This document shows positions 1 to 8,064 of a stretch of 64,000 nt of DNA, piece after piece. The notes beneath the pieces were generated by a model, which saw only the letters and a program-made list of their open reading frames with translations, made no database searches and was not told the DNA's origin. The stretch is from positions 124,001-188,000 of the forward strand of contig NZ_JACGXS010000005.1 in the NCBI RefSeq assembly GCF_014117215.1, given 5' to 3'. Made by a program: the position numbers and the translations under genes. The DNA comes from Stenotrophomonas tumulicola (lineage in GTDB: Bacteria > Pseudomonadota > Gammaproteobacteria > Xanthomonadales > Xanthomonadaceae). Each line of letters begins with the position of its first letter. The first letter of the stretch is position 1.

Positions 1-141
1 ATCAGCCCGAAGATCAACGCACTCGCCACGCTGATGGTGTCGGCCGTGGCGGTCGCGGCGGTAATCGGCTGGTTTTTCAATGCGCGCGCTGAAAAACGCC
101 GGCAGGCCGACCTGCAGCTGGCGCGCCAGGACAACGGCTGA
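1..141 (+). CDS. potI: Putrescine ABC transporter permease, C-terminal end (partial)
   Basis: The window opens inside this gene; only the last 46 codons are present, ending in TGA. They encode a short extracytoplasmic piece (SPKINALATL), one last membrane helix and a basic, glutamine-rich cytoplasmic tail (NARAEKRRQADLQLARQDNG). This matches the C-terminus of PotI/PotC-type inner-membrane permeases of the spermidine/putrescine ABC family, in which E. coli PotI ends with a similar INALATL helix and an ARAEK tail. The assignment to PotI rather than PotC rests on that tail and on the next gene, which belongs to putrescine degradation. The ATP-binding and solute-binding partners must lie to the left of the window. 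Confidence 0.7.
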   Translation: MSPKINALATLMVSAVAVAAVIGWFFNARAEKRRQADLQLARQDNG

Positions 142-247
142 GGGCGCAGTGCTGTGTCGCATGCGGGCGGCCGGTGTGGACCGCCCCGGCAACATGCGGC
201 TCACGGGGGGCGGCGCAGAATGGAGGCCTGTCTTCAGGAGCCCCCTC

Positions 248-1612
248 ATGACCGTTGAAATCGTCAATCCGGCCACCGGCAAGGTGGAATACCGCCACGA
301 ACTGCTGGACGGCAGTGGCATCGAAGTGCGGCTGCAGGCTGCGGCCGATGCATTCCCGGCATGGTCGGCCCGCTCCCTGCAGGGCCGCGCCGGCGTGCTG
401 GAGGCGATTGCCATGCAACTGCGCGGTCGACGCCAGGACATCCAGCAGGCGATGACTGCGGAAATGGGCAAGCTGAAGGCCGAGGCGCTGGCCGAGATTG
501 AAAAGTGCGCACAGGCCTGCGAGTACTACGCCGGGCATGCCGCCGATTACCTGCAGCCGCAGCAGGTCGACACCGAGGCACACCGCAGCTATGTCCGCTA
601 TGAACCGATTGGTTGCGTGTTCGCGGTGATGCCGTGGAACTTCCCGATCTGGCAGGTATTCCGCTTCCTGGCGCCGGCATTCATGGCGGGCAACGTGGCC
701 CTGCTCAAGCACGCCAGCAACGTGCCCCGGTGTGCCGACCTGATCCTGGAGGTGGTGCGTGCCGGCGGCGCGCCGGCCGGCGTATTCGATGTGCTGCATA
801 TCGACAACGACCAGGCGGCCGAGGTGTTGCGCGACCGCCGGGTGAAGGCGGTGACGTTGACCGGCAGCGAGCGCGCTGGCCGTTCCATCGCGGCCAACGC
901 GGGCGAGCAGCTGAAGAAGTGCGTGATGGAGCTGGGGGGCAGCGATGCCTTCGTGGTCCTGGATGACGCCGACATGGACAAGACCGTGGAAGCGGCAGTG
1001 AAGTCGCGCTTCGACAACAGTGGCCAGACCTGCATCGCGGCCAAGCGCTTCATCGTGGTCGAAGCGGTCGCCGAGGAATTCACCCGGCGCTTCGTCGAGG
1101 CTGCCGGCCAGCGGCGCCATGGTGATCCGGCCGACGCCAGCACCACGCTGGCACCGATGGCCCGTGCGGACCTGCGCGATGAGCTGCACAGGCAGGTGCA
1201 GGCCAGCGTGGCGAAGGGCGCACGGGTGCTGTTGGGCGGAGAGCCCATTGCAGGCACCTACGCCGGCTACCCGGCCACCGTGCTGGACCGGGTCGGGCCG
1301 GGCATGCCGGCCTATGACGAGGAACTGTTCGGGCCGGTAGCGGCGGTGATCCGGGTAAGGGACGAGGCCGACGCGCTGCGCGTTGCCAACGACACCCGCT
1401 TTGGGCTGGGCGGCAGTGTCTGGACGGCTGATGCCGCACGTGGGGAATCTTTCGCGCAGCACATGGAGTGCGGTGCCGCGTTCGTCAATTCCGTGGTCAA
1501 GAGCGATGCGCGGCTGCCGTTCGGTGGCAGCAAGCAGTCAGGCTTTGGCCGTGAACTGGCCGAGCATGGCATCCATGAGTTCATGAACATCAAGACGGTC
1601 TACGTGGCCTGA
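248..1612 (+). CDS. NAD(P)-dependent succinate-semialdehyde dehydrogenase (aldehyde dehydrogenase family)
   Basis: A full-length aldehyde dehydrogenase of 454 residues. The family landmarks are present: the general base Glu in MELGGSDAFVVL (about residue 228), the catalytic Cys in SGQTCIAAKR (about 262), the NAD-binding stretch VTLTGSERAG, and the C-terminal PFGGSKQSGFGRE. The sequence is closest to the Sad/GabD type that oxidises succinate semialdehyde to succinate, the last step of putrescine and GABA catabolism; the adjacent putrescine permease supports this, but substrate is inferred. The ATG at 248 is chosen because AGGAG lies 7 bases upstream and the protein begins TVEIVNPATG as in relatives; an in-frame ATG at 80 would overlap the permease gene and adds an unrelated leader. 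Confidence 0.85.
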   Translation: MTVEIVNPATGKVEYRHELLDGSGIEVRLQAAADAFPAWSARSLQGRAGVLEAIAMQLRGRRQDIQQAMTAEMGKLKAEALAEIEKCAQACEYYAGHAADYLQPQQVDTEAHRSYVRYEPIGCVFAVMPWNFPIWQVFRFLAPAFMAGNVALLKHASNVPRCADLILEVVRAGGAPAGVFDVLHIDNDQAAEVLRDRRVKAVTLTGSERAGRSIAANAGEQLKKCVMELGGSDAFVVLDDADMDKTVEAAVKSRFDNSGQTCIAAKRFIVVEAVAEEFTRRFVEAAGQRRHGDPADASTTLAPMARADLRDELHRQVQASVAKGARVLLGGEPIAGTYAGYPATVLDRVGPGMPAYDEELFGPVAAVIRVRDEADALRVANDTRFGLGGSVWTADAARGESFAQHMECGAAFVNSVVKSDARLPFGGSKQSGFGRELAEHGIHEFMNIKTVYVA

Positions 1613-1618
1613 CCTGCT

Positions 1619-1656
1619 GCACGGGGAGCGCCGCGCCGTGCCCGGCGCTCCCGTGC
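1619..1656. terminator. GC-rich hairpin between convergent genes
   Basis: An inverted repeat of about 14 base pairs (GCACGGGGAGCGCCG at 1619-1633 against CGGCGCTCCCGTGC at 1643-1656, one bulged base) fills the 50-base gap between the stops of the aldehyde dehydrogenase and corA. There is no U-tract on either side. Its position suggests a bidirectional transcription end, but the lack of a T-run makes this only plausible. Confidence 0.5.
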
Positions 1657-1662
1657 GCAGGG

Positions 1663-2718
1663 TCACAGCCATTTCGCGCGCTTGAACAGCCGATACAGCC
1701 CCACGCATACCGCGCCCACGCCGATGATCACCAGCGGATACGCCCAGGGCTTGTCCAGCTCCGGCATGTGGGTGAAGTTCATTCCATACCAGCTGGTGAT
1801 CAGGGTAGGGGCAGCCAGCAGCGCAGCCCATGCACCCAGTCGTTTGACGGTTTCGCCCTGAGCCAGCGTCACCAGCGAAAGGTTGACGCTGAGCGCGGTG
1901 CCCAGCATCTCGCGCAGGGTATCGATCACGTCGCTGATGCGCACCGCGTGGTCGTGCACGTCGCGGATGTACAGCTTCACTTCGTCGGGTACCAGTCCAC
2001 TTTCCGGCGGATAACGCCGCAGCTGTGACAGCACGTCCTGCAGTGGCGCCACCGCCATCCGCATCTTGTTGAGTTCGCGCTTCAGCTCGTACAGGTGTAC
2101 CACCGTGGACCGCTTGTAACTGTCGGCGAAGATGTCCTTTTCCAGCAGGTCCAGCGTGTCGCGGAAGCTGAGGGTGATGGGCAGGTAGTTGTCGACCACG
2201 AAATCCAGCACGGCATACAGGCAGTACGACGGGCCCATCTTCAGCAGGTCCGGCTCGCGTTCGACACGAGCGCGCACCGGCGCATAGGACAGCGATGCGC
2301 CATGCCGCACGGTGACCAGGAAGCGCGGGCCGACGAAGGCATGGGTCTCGCCGTACTGGATGCGCTGGTCGACCATCTGGGCCGTGTTCACCACCACGAA
2401 CAGCGAGTTGCCGTAGGTTTCCGCCTTCGGCCGCTGGTGCGCATTGCGCGCATCCTCGACGGCCAGGTCATGCAGGCAGAATTCCTCCTGCAGCTTCAGC
2501 AATACCGCTTCGTCGGGGTCGTACAGGCCGACCCAGACAAAACCGTCGTCGCTGGCGATGACCTCGCTGATCGCATCCAGGCTGATGTCATGGCGCTTGC
2601 CCTGGTCATCGTAATGGACGCAGTTGATCACGCAGCCGGGATTGCCGGGCACGGCTTCCGTGGAGGCAGGCTGTGTCGGGGATGAAGGGTCTGAAGCAGG
2701 CAGTGACATGCCTGCCAT
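1663..2718 (-). CDS. corA: Magnesium/cobalt transport protein CorA
   Basis: A 351-residue CorA-family divalent-cation channel. The large N-terminal cytoplasmic domain is followed by two C-terminal membrane helices; the signature GMN sits at the end of the first (SWYGMNFTHMPEL), and the protein ends in the usual short basic tail (LFKRAKWL). It mediates Mg2+ (and Co2+) uptake across the inner membrane as a pentamer. It starts 6 bases after the stop of the DUF4105 gene and is the last gene of the minus-strand run that also holds corC, so the two Cor-named proteins are probably co-transcribed. An ATG three codons further in (2709) is an equally possible start, since neither has a clear ribosome-binding site. 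Confidence 0.93.
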   Translation of the reverse strand: MAGMSLPASDPSSPTQPASTEAVPGNPGCVINCVHYDDQGKRHDISLDAISEVIASDDGFVWVGLYDPDEAVLLKLQEEFCLHDLAVEDARNAHQRPKAETYGNSLFVVVNTAQMVDQRIQYGETHAFVGPRFLVTVRHGASLSYAPVRARVEREPDLLKMGPSYCLYAVLDFVVDNYLPITLSFRDTLDLLEKDIFADSYKRSTVVHLYELKRELNKMRMAVAPLQDVLSQLRRYPPESGLVPDEVKLYIRDVHDHAVRISDVIDTLREMLGTALSVNLSLVTLAQGETVKRLGAWAALLAAPTLITSWYGMNFTHMPELDKPWAYPLVIIGVGAVCVGLYRLFKRAKWL

Positions 2719-2724
2719 CGTGCG

Positions 2725-4002
2725 TCAGCGCAGGCGGTGGGACAAGCCCCGCCTGCGCCCCAGCACCCACGCCAGGGCCATGTGCAGGGGCAGCAGCAGC
2801 ACGATCCACTGCACGTTGTACTGTGCCTGCAGGCTCAGCCAGTGCAGTACCAGCCCAGCCAGCGACAGGCCGGCAACGGCCCACAGCACGATGCGGAACA
2901 GCGTGCCGGGGCGGCGCCGGCGCAGCAGCGCCACCGCACCGGGCAGCAACAGCAGGCACAGCGGCGATAGCTGCAGCAGGTTGCGGTTGGCCCACGCTGC
3001 ATGGTGGTCGCTGAAGCCCCACAGGAACACCAGCAGGCCACCGGCCACCGCGGACAGCAGCCAGAACGGCAGGGCCAACGCAGCCAGCAGGCGCGGACGC
3101 TGGCGCAGCGCGATCACCCCGCCGCCCAGCACCAGCCCCACCAGCAACCAGGGCCACCACACGCGTGCCCGTTCGGCCGGTTCGGCGGCGATCCGGTGCG
3201 CCAGCAGCTGTTGTTCGGCCTGCACCAGCGGGCGCCCCTCGCTGTTGCGCGCTTCGCGCAGTGCATCGGCCAGCCGCATCGGCACGAAGGCTTCCTGCCA
3301 GCGCGACAGCGGCTGGTCGGCGAAGGGACCGAGGCCAAGGTCGAAACCCAGCCACATCCACGGTGCCGGCGAGGCCAGCCGCACCGATTCGCTGCGGTAG
3401 GTGTTGCCGCGCGAACGGCCGGAGAGCTGGGCGTGCAGGCCACCGTCCATCGCCTTGTCCAGCGTGTCGCGGACCATCGTGGCGCAATTGGCGGTGTAAT
3501 AGTCGTAGCGGTAGCGCGCGTTCTCCGGCTGCGCCCGTTCGGCCAGGTCGGCGGCCAGCGCACGCGCCTGCTGCGGGGCAAGGTCCAGCCACTGCACGCT
3601 GGCGCCGCGGCCGGTTTCATCGTAATAGGACAGATCCTGCTGCAGCGGCAGCGCCACCAGGTAATACATCATCTCGCCGCGTACGAAGCGGCTGATGAAG
3701 TCCGGTTCGCCCGGGTCGAAGAAGCCGAAGTTATAGGAGGTGGCCGCGCCGGACAGCGGATCGACCACCACGATGGCATCGTGGCCGAAGCGTTCGAAGA
3801 AGATCGTGCCAGGCTGCATCGTGACCACGCCGATACGCGGGACATCGGCATCCGGATTGGCCACGCTGGACGCAGCCTGGGCACCTGCTGACGTCGGCAC
3901 GGCCTGCTGGGCCCGCACGGGCATCGGCAGGCAGGACAACAGCCCGGCCAGCAGGGCCACGGCCAGCCAGCCGGTCAGCAGCGTGCAGATGAAACGGTTC
4001 AA
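2725..4002 (-). CDS. DUF4105 / Lnb-like periplasmic-domain membrane protein
   Basis: A 425-residue protein with an N-terminal signal sequence (about 1-31), a periplasmic domain (about 50-270) and four or five membrane helices in the C-terminal half. The periplasmic part carries the DUF4105 hallmarks: FGHDAIVV (His74) and TANCATMVRDTLD (Cys173), a Cys/His pair as in NlpC/P60-type enzymes; DHHAAWANRN in the membrane half is also typical. From memory, this family was renamed after Lnb of Bacteroides, a lipoprotein N-acyltransferase unrelated to Lnt. The gene overlaps corC by 4 bases (ATGA) and so takes the position lnt has after ybeX in E. coli. Acyltransferase activity here is an inference from family and position only. 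Confidence 0.75.
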   Translation of the reverse strand: MNRFICTLLTGWLAVALLAGLLSCLPMPVRAQQAVPTSAGAQAASSVANPDADVPRIGVVTMQPGTIFFERFGHDAIVVVDPLSGAATSYNFGFFDPGEPDFISRFVRGEMMYYLVALPLQQDLSYYDETGRGASVQWLDLAPQQARALAADLAERAQPENARYRYDYYTANCATMVRDTLDKAMDGGLHAQLSGRSRGNTYRSESVRLASPAPWMWLGFDLGLGPFADQPLSRWQEAFVPMRLADALREARNSEGRPLVQAEQQLLAHRIAAEPAERARVWWPWLLVGLVLGGGVIALRQRPRLLAALALPFWLLSAVAGGLLVFLWGFSDHHAAWANRNLLQLSPLCLLLLPGAVALLRRRRPGTLFRIVLWAVAGLSLAGLVLHWLSLQAQYNVQWIVLLLPLHMALAWVLGRRRGLSHRLR

Positions 4003-4880
4003 GCCGCGTCCTGGTCGTCCGGTGGCAGCACGGTCACGTGGAACGCCTGCACACGGCGGGCATCAGCCCGGGCGACACGGAACATGAAACGGTCCAGCGC
4101 CAGTTCGTCGCCGATTTCCGGCAGATGACCGATGGCTTCGGTGACCAGGCCGCCGATGGTGTCGTAATCGTCATCGGGGAAACCAGCACCGAAACGTTCG
4201 TTGAAGTCACCGATGGCGGTCAGCGCATCCACCACGTAGCGACCATCGGCCTGGATGGCGATGCCGGCGGCGGGATCCTCGGCCTCGTCGTGTTCGTCAT
4301 CGATCTCGCCGACGATCTGCTCCAGCACATCCTCGATGGTGACCAGGCCGGCGACACCGCCGTACTCGTCCACCACGATGGCCATGTGGTTGCGCGACAG
4401 GCGGAATTCCTTCAGCAGTACATTGAGCTTCTTTGCTTCGGGAATCAGCACGGCCGGCCGCAGCAGTTCGCGGATGGTGCCCGGTCCCTGGTCGGCCACC
4501 ACGCCACGCAGCAGGTCCTTGGCCAGCAGCACGCCAAGGATGTCGTCCTTGTTGTCGCCGTGCACCGGGAAACGGGAATGGCCTGATTCGACCACCTGCT
4601 TCATCAGGTCCAGGAAGGGCGCCTCGACCGGCAGCGACACCATCTGTGAACGCGAAATCATCACGTCGCCCACGGTCAGTTCGGCGACCGAAATGGCACC
4701 TTCCATCATCTTCAGGGTATCGGCGGCGATCAGTCCGTCTTCCTGCGCGGTACGCAGCAAGGCGACCAACTCGTCGCGGGTATGGGGTTCACCGGAAAAC
4801 GCAGCGCTCAGGCGTTCAAGCCAGCTGCGTTTCTTTTCACTGTGCTCCTGTGCGGAGCTTGTACTGTCGTCTTCTGACAT
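3999..4880 (-). CDS. corC: CorC/HlyC-family CBS-domain protein (YbeX)
   Basis: A 293-residue cytoplasmic protein with an acidic N-terminus, a short helical segment, a CBS-domain pair (about 65-190, including VGDVMISRSQMVSLP and HMAIVVDEYGGVAGLVTIEDVLE) and a C-terminal CorC_HlyC domain (about 205-290). This is the YbeX/CorC type without membrane helices. The family is linked to Mg2+/Co2+ efflux and, in E. coli, to ribosome metabolism together with ybeZ and ybeY, which lie upstream here as well. Translation is probably coupled to the DUF4105 gene through the 4-base overlap. A 123-base gap separates it from the next gene upstream, so a separate promoter is possible. Confidence 0.92.
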   Translation of the reverse strand: MSEDDSTSSAQEHSEKKRSWLERLSAAFSGEPHTRDELVALLRTAQEDGLIAADTLKMMEGAISVAELTVGDVMISRSQMVSLPVEAPFLDLMKQVVESGHSRFPVHGDNKDDILGVLLAKDLLRGVVADQGPGTIRELLRPAVLIPEAKKLNVLLKEFRLSRNHMAIVVDEYGGVAGLVTIEDVLEQIVGEIDDEHDEAEDPAAGIAIQADGRYVVDALTAIGDFNERFGAGFPDDDYDTIGGLVTEAIGHLPEIGDELALDRFMFRVARADARRVQAFHVTVLPPDDQDAA

Positions 4881-5003
4881 CTCGGGAAAAAAGGCACCCG
4901 GCGTGCCGGGCGTTGGCTGCAGTCTAGCAGGATGTCAGGGCATGTCGTGCATCCTGCCAGGGGGCCCCTGAAGGTGCTGGCGGCGCCCATCCGGCGGCCG
5001 GTT

Positions 5004-5552
5004 TCAGCCGTCCGCGGCAGTGGCGGGGGACGCTGGCGCGTCGTCTTCGGCCGGCAGGTCGAGGCTGTAGGTACAGCCGGCCAGGGTCTTGCCCGGGTGG
5101 CTCTGGACGGTGGAAATGCTGAGGATGATCGATTCGATCTGTGCCTCCCCGGTTCCCGGATCGCGCATGTCGCGGCTGACCAGTTCCCGCCCGGCCATGA
5201 ACTTGCCGTCTGCGTCGTAGCCGGTTTCCAGCTCCAGCGTACTCGCCAGCGGTCGCGGATCGGGCTCGTCCAGCACCGCCATGATGCTTGCGCCGGCCAG
5301 CGCGACCCGTTCGGTGCGGTGGCCGAACACGGTGATGGGCGTGGCCAGGCGGAATTCGTCCATGAACTGGTTCTGCCGTGGCAAGGGTTGCAGCCCATTG
5401 GCGACGGCCTTGAGCGGATCGGCCACGGCGGCAGTCAGCGCGGCATGGGCGGCCACGTCCTGGCGGCATTCGACCAACGCCGCCACGTCCAGTGTTGCGG
5501 CGGAGGCACCACTGCCCAGCAGGATGAGTGACAGCAGAAGATTTGGATTCAC
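5004..5552 (-). CDS. Hypothetical secreted protein
   Basis: I do not recognise a family. With a GTG start at 5552 the product is 182 residues and begins with a clear signal peptide (VNPNLLLSLILLGSGASA followed by ATLDVAALVEC), so it is probably periplasmic. The mature part has two cysteines far apart (VECRQDV and LAGCTYSL) that could form a disulfide, no membrane helix, and an acidic, alanine-rich tail (AEDDAPASPATAADG). An upstream ATG at 5657 would add 35 arginine- and cysteine-rich residues and bury the signal peptide inside the protein, so it is not used. It lies 34 bases after the next gene and is part of the phoH-corC run. Confidence 0.6.
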   Translation of the reverse strand: MNPNLLLSLILLGSGASAATLDVAALVECRQDVAAHAALTAAVADPLKAVANGLQPLPRQNQFMDEFRLATPITVFGHRTERVALAGASIMAVLDEPDPRPLASTLELETGYDADGKFMAGRELVSRDMRDPGTGEAQIESIILSISTVQSHPGKTLAGCTYSLDLPAEDDAPASPATAADG

Positions 5553-5586
5553 GGACAAGGGACCCGGCGGCGGACGGAAGGGGCGA

Positions 5587-6315
5587 TCATGGCGCAGGGC
5601 GCATGGCGACGCGCCTGGACAAGCCCTGCAGCCGCCAGCGCAGCAGCAGGAACACACAGCCGAACACGCAGGTGCCGGCCAGCAGACTGGAAACCAGCAG
5701 CAGCAATGTTCCGGTCACGTGCAACAGCAGTTGTTGTCGCGTTGCCTCGTCCAGGCCACGCAGCAGGCCCAGGTATGTCATCGAGCAGGCCAGCAACACC
5801 AGCAATTGCCATGGGCGTGCGTACAGCCAGCCCGGATTGCGCATTGCGCCGGTGATGCGCCAACGTTCGGTAGCCATCACCCGCCACGCGACCGGCGCGC
5901 ACAGGGCAGCCAACAAGCCGCTGGCCACGCTGACCATGAACTGCGTTGTGGTGAGGTGCGGCTGTCCGCCATTTGCGGCCATCACTGGCCACAGCCAGCC
6001 CACTGCCCCCGATACCAGCAGGCTCGCGACGCCAAGGCCGGTGATCCAACGCGCGGTGAGATAGAGCAACCGGACGCGGGCAGGCGAGCGCTGGCTCCAC
6101 GCCGACAACCAGCGCCATGCAGGGCCTGCGGCCAACAGCATGCCGACCATGCCCACGCCTGCGAGGCTGAGCCGGTAATCGGCACGCCAGGGCAGCCAAT
6201 GCGCGCACAGCGCGAAACCCAGGCAGAGCGCGAAGAGCAGCGGAGCTACCCATGTGGGGCGTTGTTCGATCATTACCGGCATCCTGGCCAGAGAGTCATC
6301 CGTGCATTGAATCAC
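5587..6315 (-). CDS. Hypothetical multi-pass membrane protein
   Basis: A protein of up to 242 residues with about six hydrophobic segments (starting at WVAPLLFALCLGFAL, VGMVGMLLAAG, WITGLGVASLLVSGAVGWLW, FMVSVASGLLAALC, WQLLVLLACSMTYLGLL and LLLLVSSLLAGTCVFGCVF). No catalytic motif or known family is evident. The likely start is MIEQRPTWV at 6273, since the 14 residues before it are polar and unlike a mature N-terminus; the longer form from 6315 is given because no ribosome-binding site decides it. It sits between ybeY and a secreted hypothetical protein in a row of minus-strand genes; neither gene exists in the equivalent E. coli cluster. Confidence 0.55.
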   Translation of the reverse strand: MIQCTDDSLARMPVMIEQRPTWVAPLLFALCLGFALCAHWLPWRADYRLSLAGVGMVGMLLAAGPAWRWLSAWSQRSPARVRLLYLTARWITGLGVASLLVSGAVGWLWPVMAANGGQPHLTTTQFMVSVASGLLAALCAPVAWRVMATERWRITGAMRNPGWLYARPWQLLVLLACSMTYLGLLRGLDEATRQQLLLHVTGTLLLLVSSLLAGTCVFGCVFLLLRWRLQGLSRRVAMRPAP

Positions 6316-6342
6316 GACGCGTGGACAGCCGTCACGCGTGGC

Positions 6343-6828
6343 TCAGCGCTCGCCGGCATATGGATCGGCGATTCCCAGTTCGGCCAGGATGTCGCGTTCC
6401 AACTGCTCCATGGCGTCGGCTTCCTTGTCGTCTTCGTGGTCCCAGCCCAGCAGGTGCAGCACGCCATGCACGGTCAGGTGCGCATAATGGGCATTGAGTG
6501 CCTTGCCCTGTTCGTCGGCCTCGCGGGCGACCACCGGGGCACAGATGACCAGATCGCCGAGCAGCGGGAATTTGACCCCCTTTGGCAGGCCCTCGGGCAT
6601 GTCGGCCGGGAAGCTCAGCACGTTGGTGGCGTAGTCCTTGCCGCGATAGTGCCGGTTCAACGACTGGCCTTCCTTGGCGTCCACCACGCGGATGGCCAGG
6701 TCGGCTTCGCGGATGCGGCTCTTCAATGCGGCGGCCACCCATTTGCGGAAGCTGACCGCCGAGGGCAGGCCGGTGCGGGGCAGGGCATAGCTGACAGCAA
6801 CGTCCAGTCGTACAGGACCGCGGGTCAT
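6343..6828 (-). CDS. ybeY: Endoribonuclease YbeY (rRNA maturation factor)
   Basis: A 161-residue YbeY/UPF0054 protein. The zinc-binding motif [11 protein letters not shown], with its three histidines, is intact near the C-terminus, and [13 protein letters not shown] is the conserved central segment. YbeY is a single-strand endoribonuclease needed for 16S rRNA 3'-end maturation and ribosome quality control. The gene overlaps phoH by 4 bases (stop of phoH over the ATG), the same arrangement as ybeZ-ybeY in E. coli, where the two products interact. After it the order departs from E. coli: two unknown genes separate it from corC. Confidence 0.95.
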   Translation of the reverse strand: MTRGPVRLDVAVSYALPRTGLPSAVSFRKWVAAALKSRIREADLAIRVVDAKEGQSLNRHYRGKDYATNVLSFPADMPEGLPKGVKFPLLGDLVICAPVVAREADEQGKALNAHYAHLTVHGVLHLLGWDHEDDKEADAMEQLERDILAELGIADPYAGER

Positions 6829-7811
6829 GGCGTGGCTCCGGGTTGGATCTCATGCAGGTCGCGGCGATCGTAAGCGGTGACGATACGCGCCACCAGCGGA
6901 TGGCGGACCACGTCGCGTGCCTCGAGGAAGGTGAAACTGACGCCGTCCACGTCGCGCAGCACGTCGATGGCATCGCGCAGGCCGGACTTCAGGTGCTTGG
7001 GCAGGTCGGTCTGGGTCAGGTCGCCGGTCACCACTGCGGTGGAGCCATAACCCAGGCGGGTCAGGAACATCTTCATCTGCTCGATGGTGGTGTTCTGTGC
7101 CTCGTCCAGGATCACGAACGCATCGTTCAGCGTTCGCCCGCGCATGTAGGCCAGCGGCGCGATCTCGATGACATTCTTTTCCAGCAGCTTGACCACTTTT
7201 TCAACGCCGAGCATTTCATACAGCGCGTCATACAGCGGGCGCAGGTAGGGGTCTACCTTCTGGCTCAGGTCACCCGGCAGGAAGCCGAGTTTTTCGCCAG
7301 CTTCCACCGCCGGGCGCACCAGGACCAGCCGCTGCACGCGTGATTCATTCAAGGCTTCCACCGCGCTGGCCACCGCCAGGAAGGTCTTGCCGGTGCCGGC
7401 AGGACCGATGCCGAAATTGATGTCGTGGCGGGCGATCTGGTGCAGGTAGCGGGCCTGGTTGGCACCACGGCCGCGTACCGTGCCACGCTTCACCCGGATC
7501 GCCACTTCCTGCGCTTCGTAGGAACGGTCTGCGATCTGCTCCACGTTGGCCTGGGTCAGGCGCAGGTGGATGGCGTGGTTGTCGAAGGTGGTCTCGGCGG
7601 CTTCGGCATATAGCGCTTCAACCAGTTTCTGGGCTTCCAGTGCGGCCTCGGCGGGTCCGCTGATGCGGAACACGTGGCCGCGATTGGCGATCTCCACACC
7701 GAGCTTGAGCTCGATCTGGCGCAGGTGGCCGTCGAACGGCCCACTCAGGTTGGCCAGCCGCCGGTTGTCTTCCGGCGACAGGGTGAAATCTCGGTGCTCG
7801 ATGCTTTTCAT
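6825..7811 (-). CDS. ybeZ: PhoH-family ATPase (YbeZ)
   Basis: A 328-residue PhoH-like protein. The N-terminal third is a KH-like RNA-binding region ([20 protein letters not shown]), followed by the ATPase core with Walker [13 protein letters not shown] and Walker [11 protein letters not shown]. YbeZ is thought to act with YbeY in RNA processing, possibly as a helicase. The ATG at 7811 ([15 protein letters not shown]) matches the family N-terminus; an in-frame start at 7967 would add 52 residues of low-complexity sequence. It overlaps ybeY by 4 bases and lies 253 bases downstream of miaB, its usual neighbour. Confidence 0.94.
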   Translation of the reverse strand: MKSIEHRDFTLSPEDNRRLANLSGPFDGHLRQIELKLGVEIANRGHVFRISGPAEAALEAQKLVEALYAEAAETTFDNHAIHLRLTQANVEQIADRSYEAQEVAIRVKRGTVRGRGANQARYLHQIARHDINFGIGPAGTGKTFLAVASAVEALNESRVQRLVLVRPAVEAGEKLGFLPGDLSQKVDPYLRPLYDALYEMLGVEKVVKLLEKNVIEIAPLAYMRGRTLNDAFVILDEAQNTTIEQMKMFLTRLGYGSTAVVTGDLTQTDLPKHLKSGLRDAIDVLRDVDGVSFTFLEARDVVRHPLVARIVTAYDRRDLHEIQPGATP

Positions 7812-8025
7812 TGCGTAGGGTGGGGCGGGGACGCCGGCCACCGCGATGGACTCAGGGATGGCAAGGGTAGCGCGCGTGCCCGGCTGGCAGCCAGCATGCG
7901 CGCCGATATGCGCTTTCCCACCACGGGCATGGACCGCAGCAGGAAAAAGCGGTGGTGGGTCCCGCATGGCGCTTGTGCCACAAGGGCGATGACGGCGTGG
8001 TGAAAGGCCAGCCAGGTGGCGAAAG

Positions 8026-8050
8026 GCCCCAGGCCCGGTTGGCCCGGGGC
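8026..8050 (-). terminator. Possible terminator downstream of miaB
   Basis: An imperfect hairpin (GCCCC and GGCC arms with one mismatch, loop CGGTT) begins 15 bases past the miaB stop. On the minus strand it is followed by only three T residues, so it is a weak candidate. The rest of the 253-base gap to phoH shows no open reading frame worth calling and no strong promoter by eye. Confidence 0.35.
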
Positions 8051-8064
8051 GCGCCGTGTCGCCG

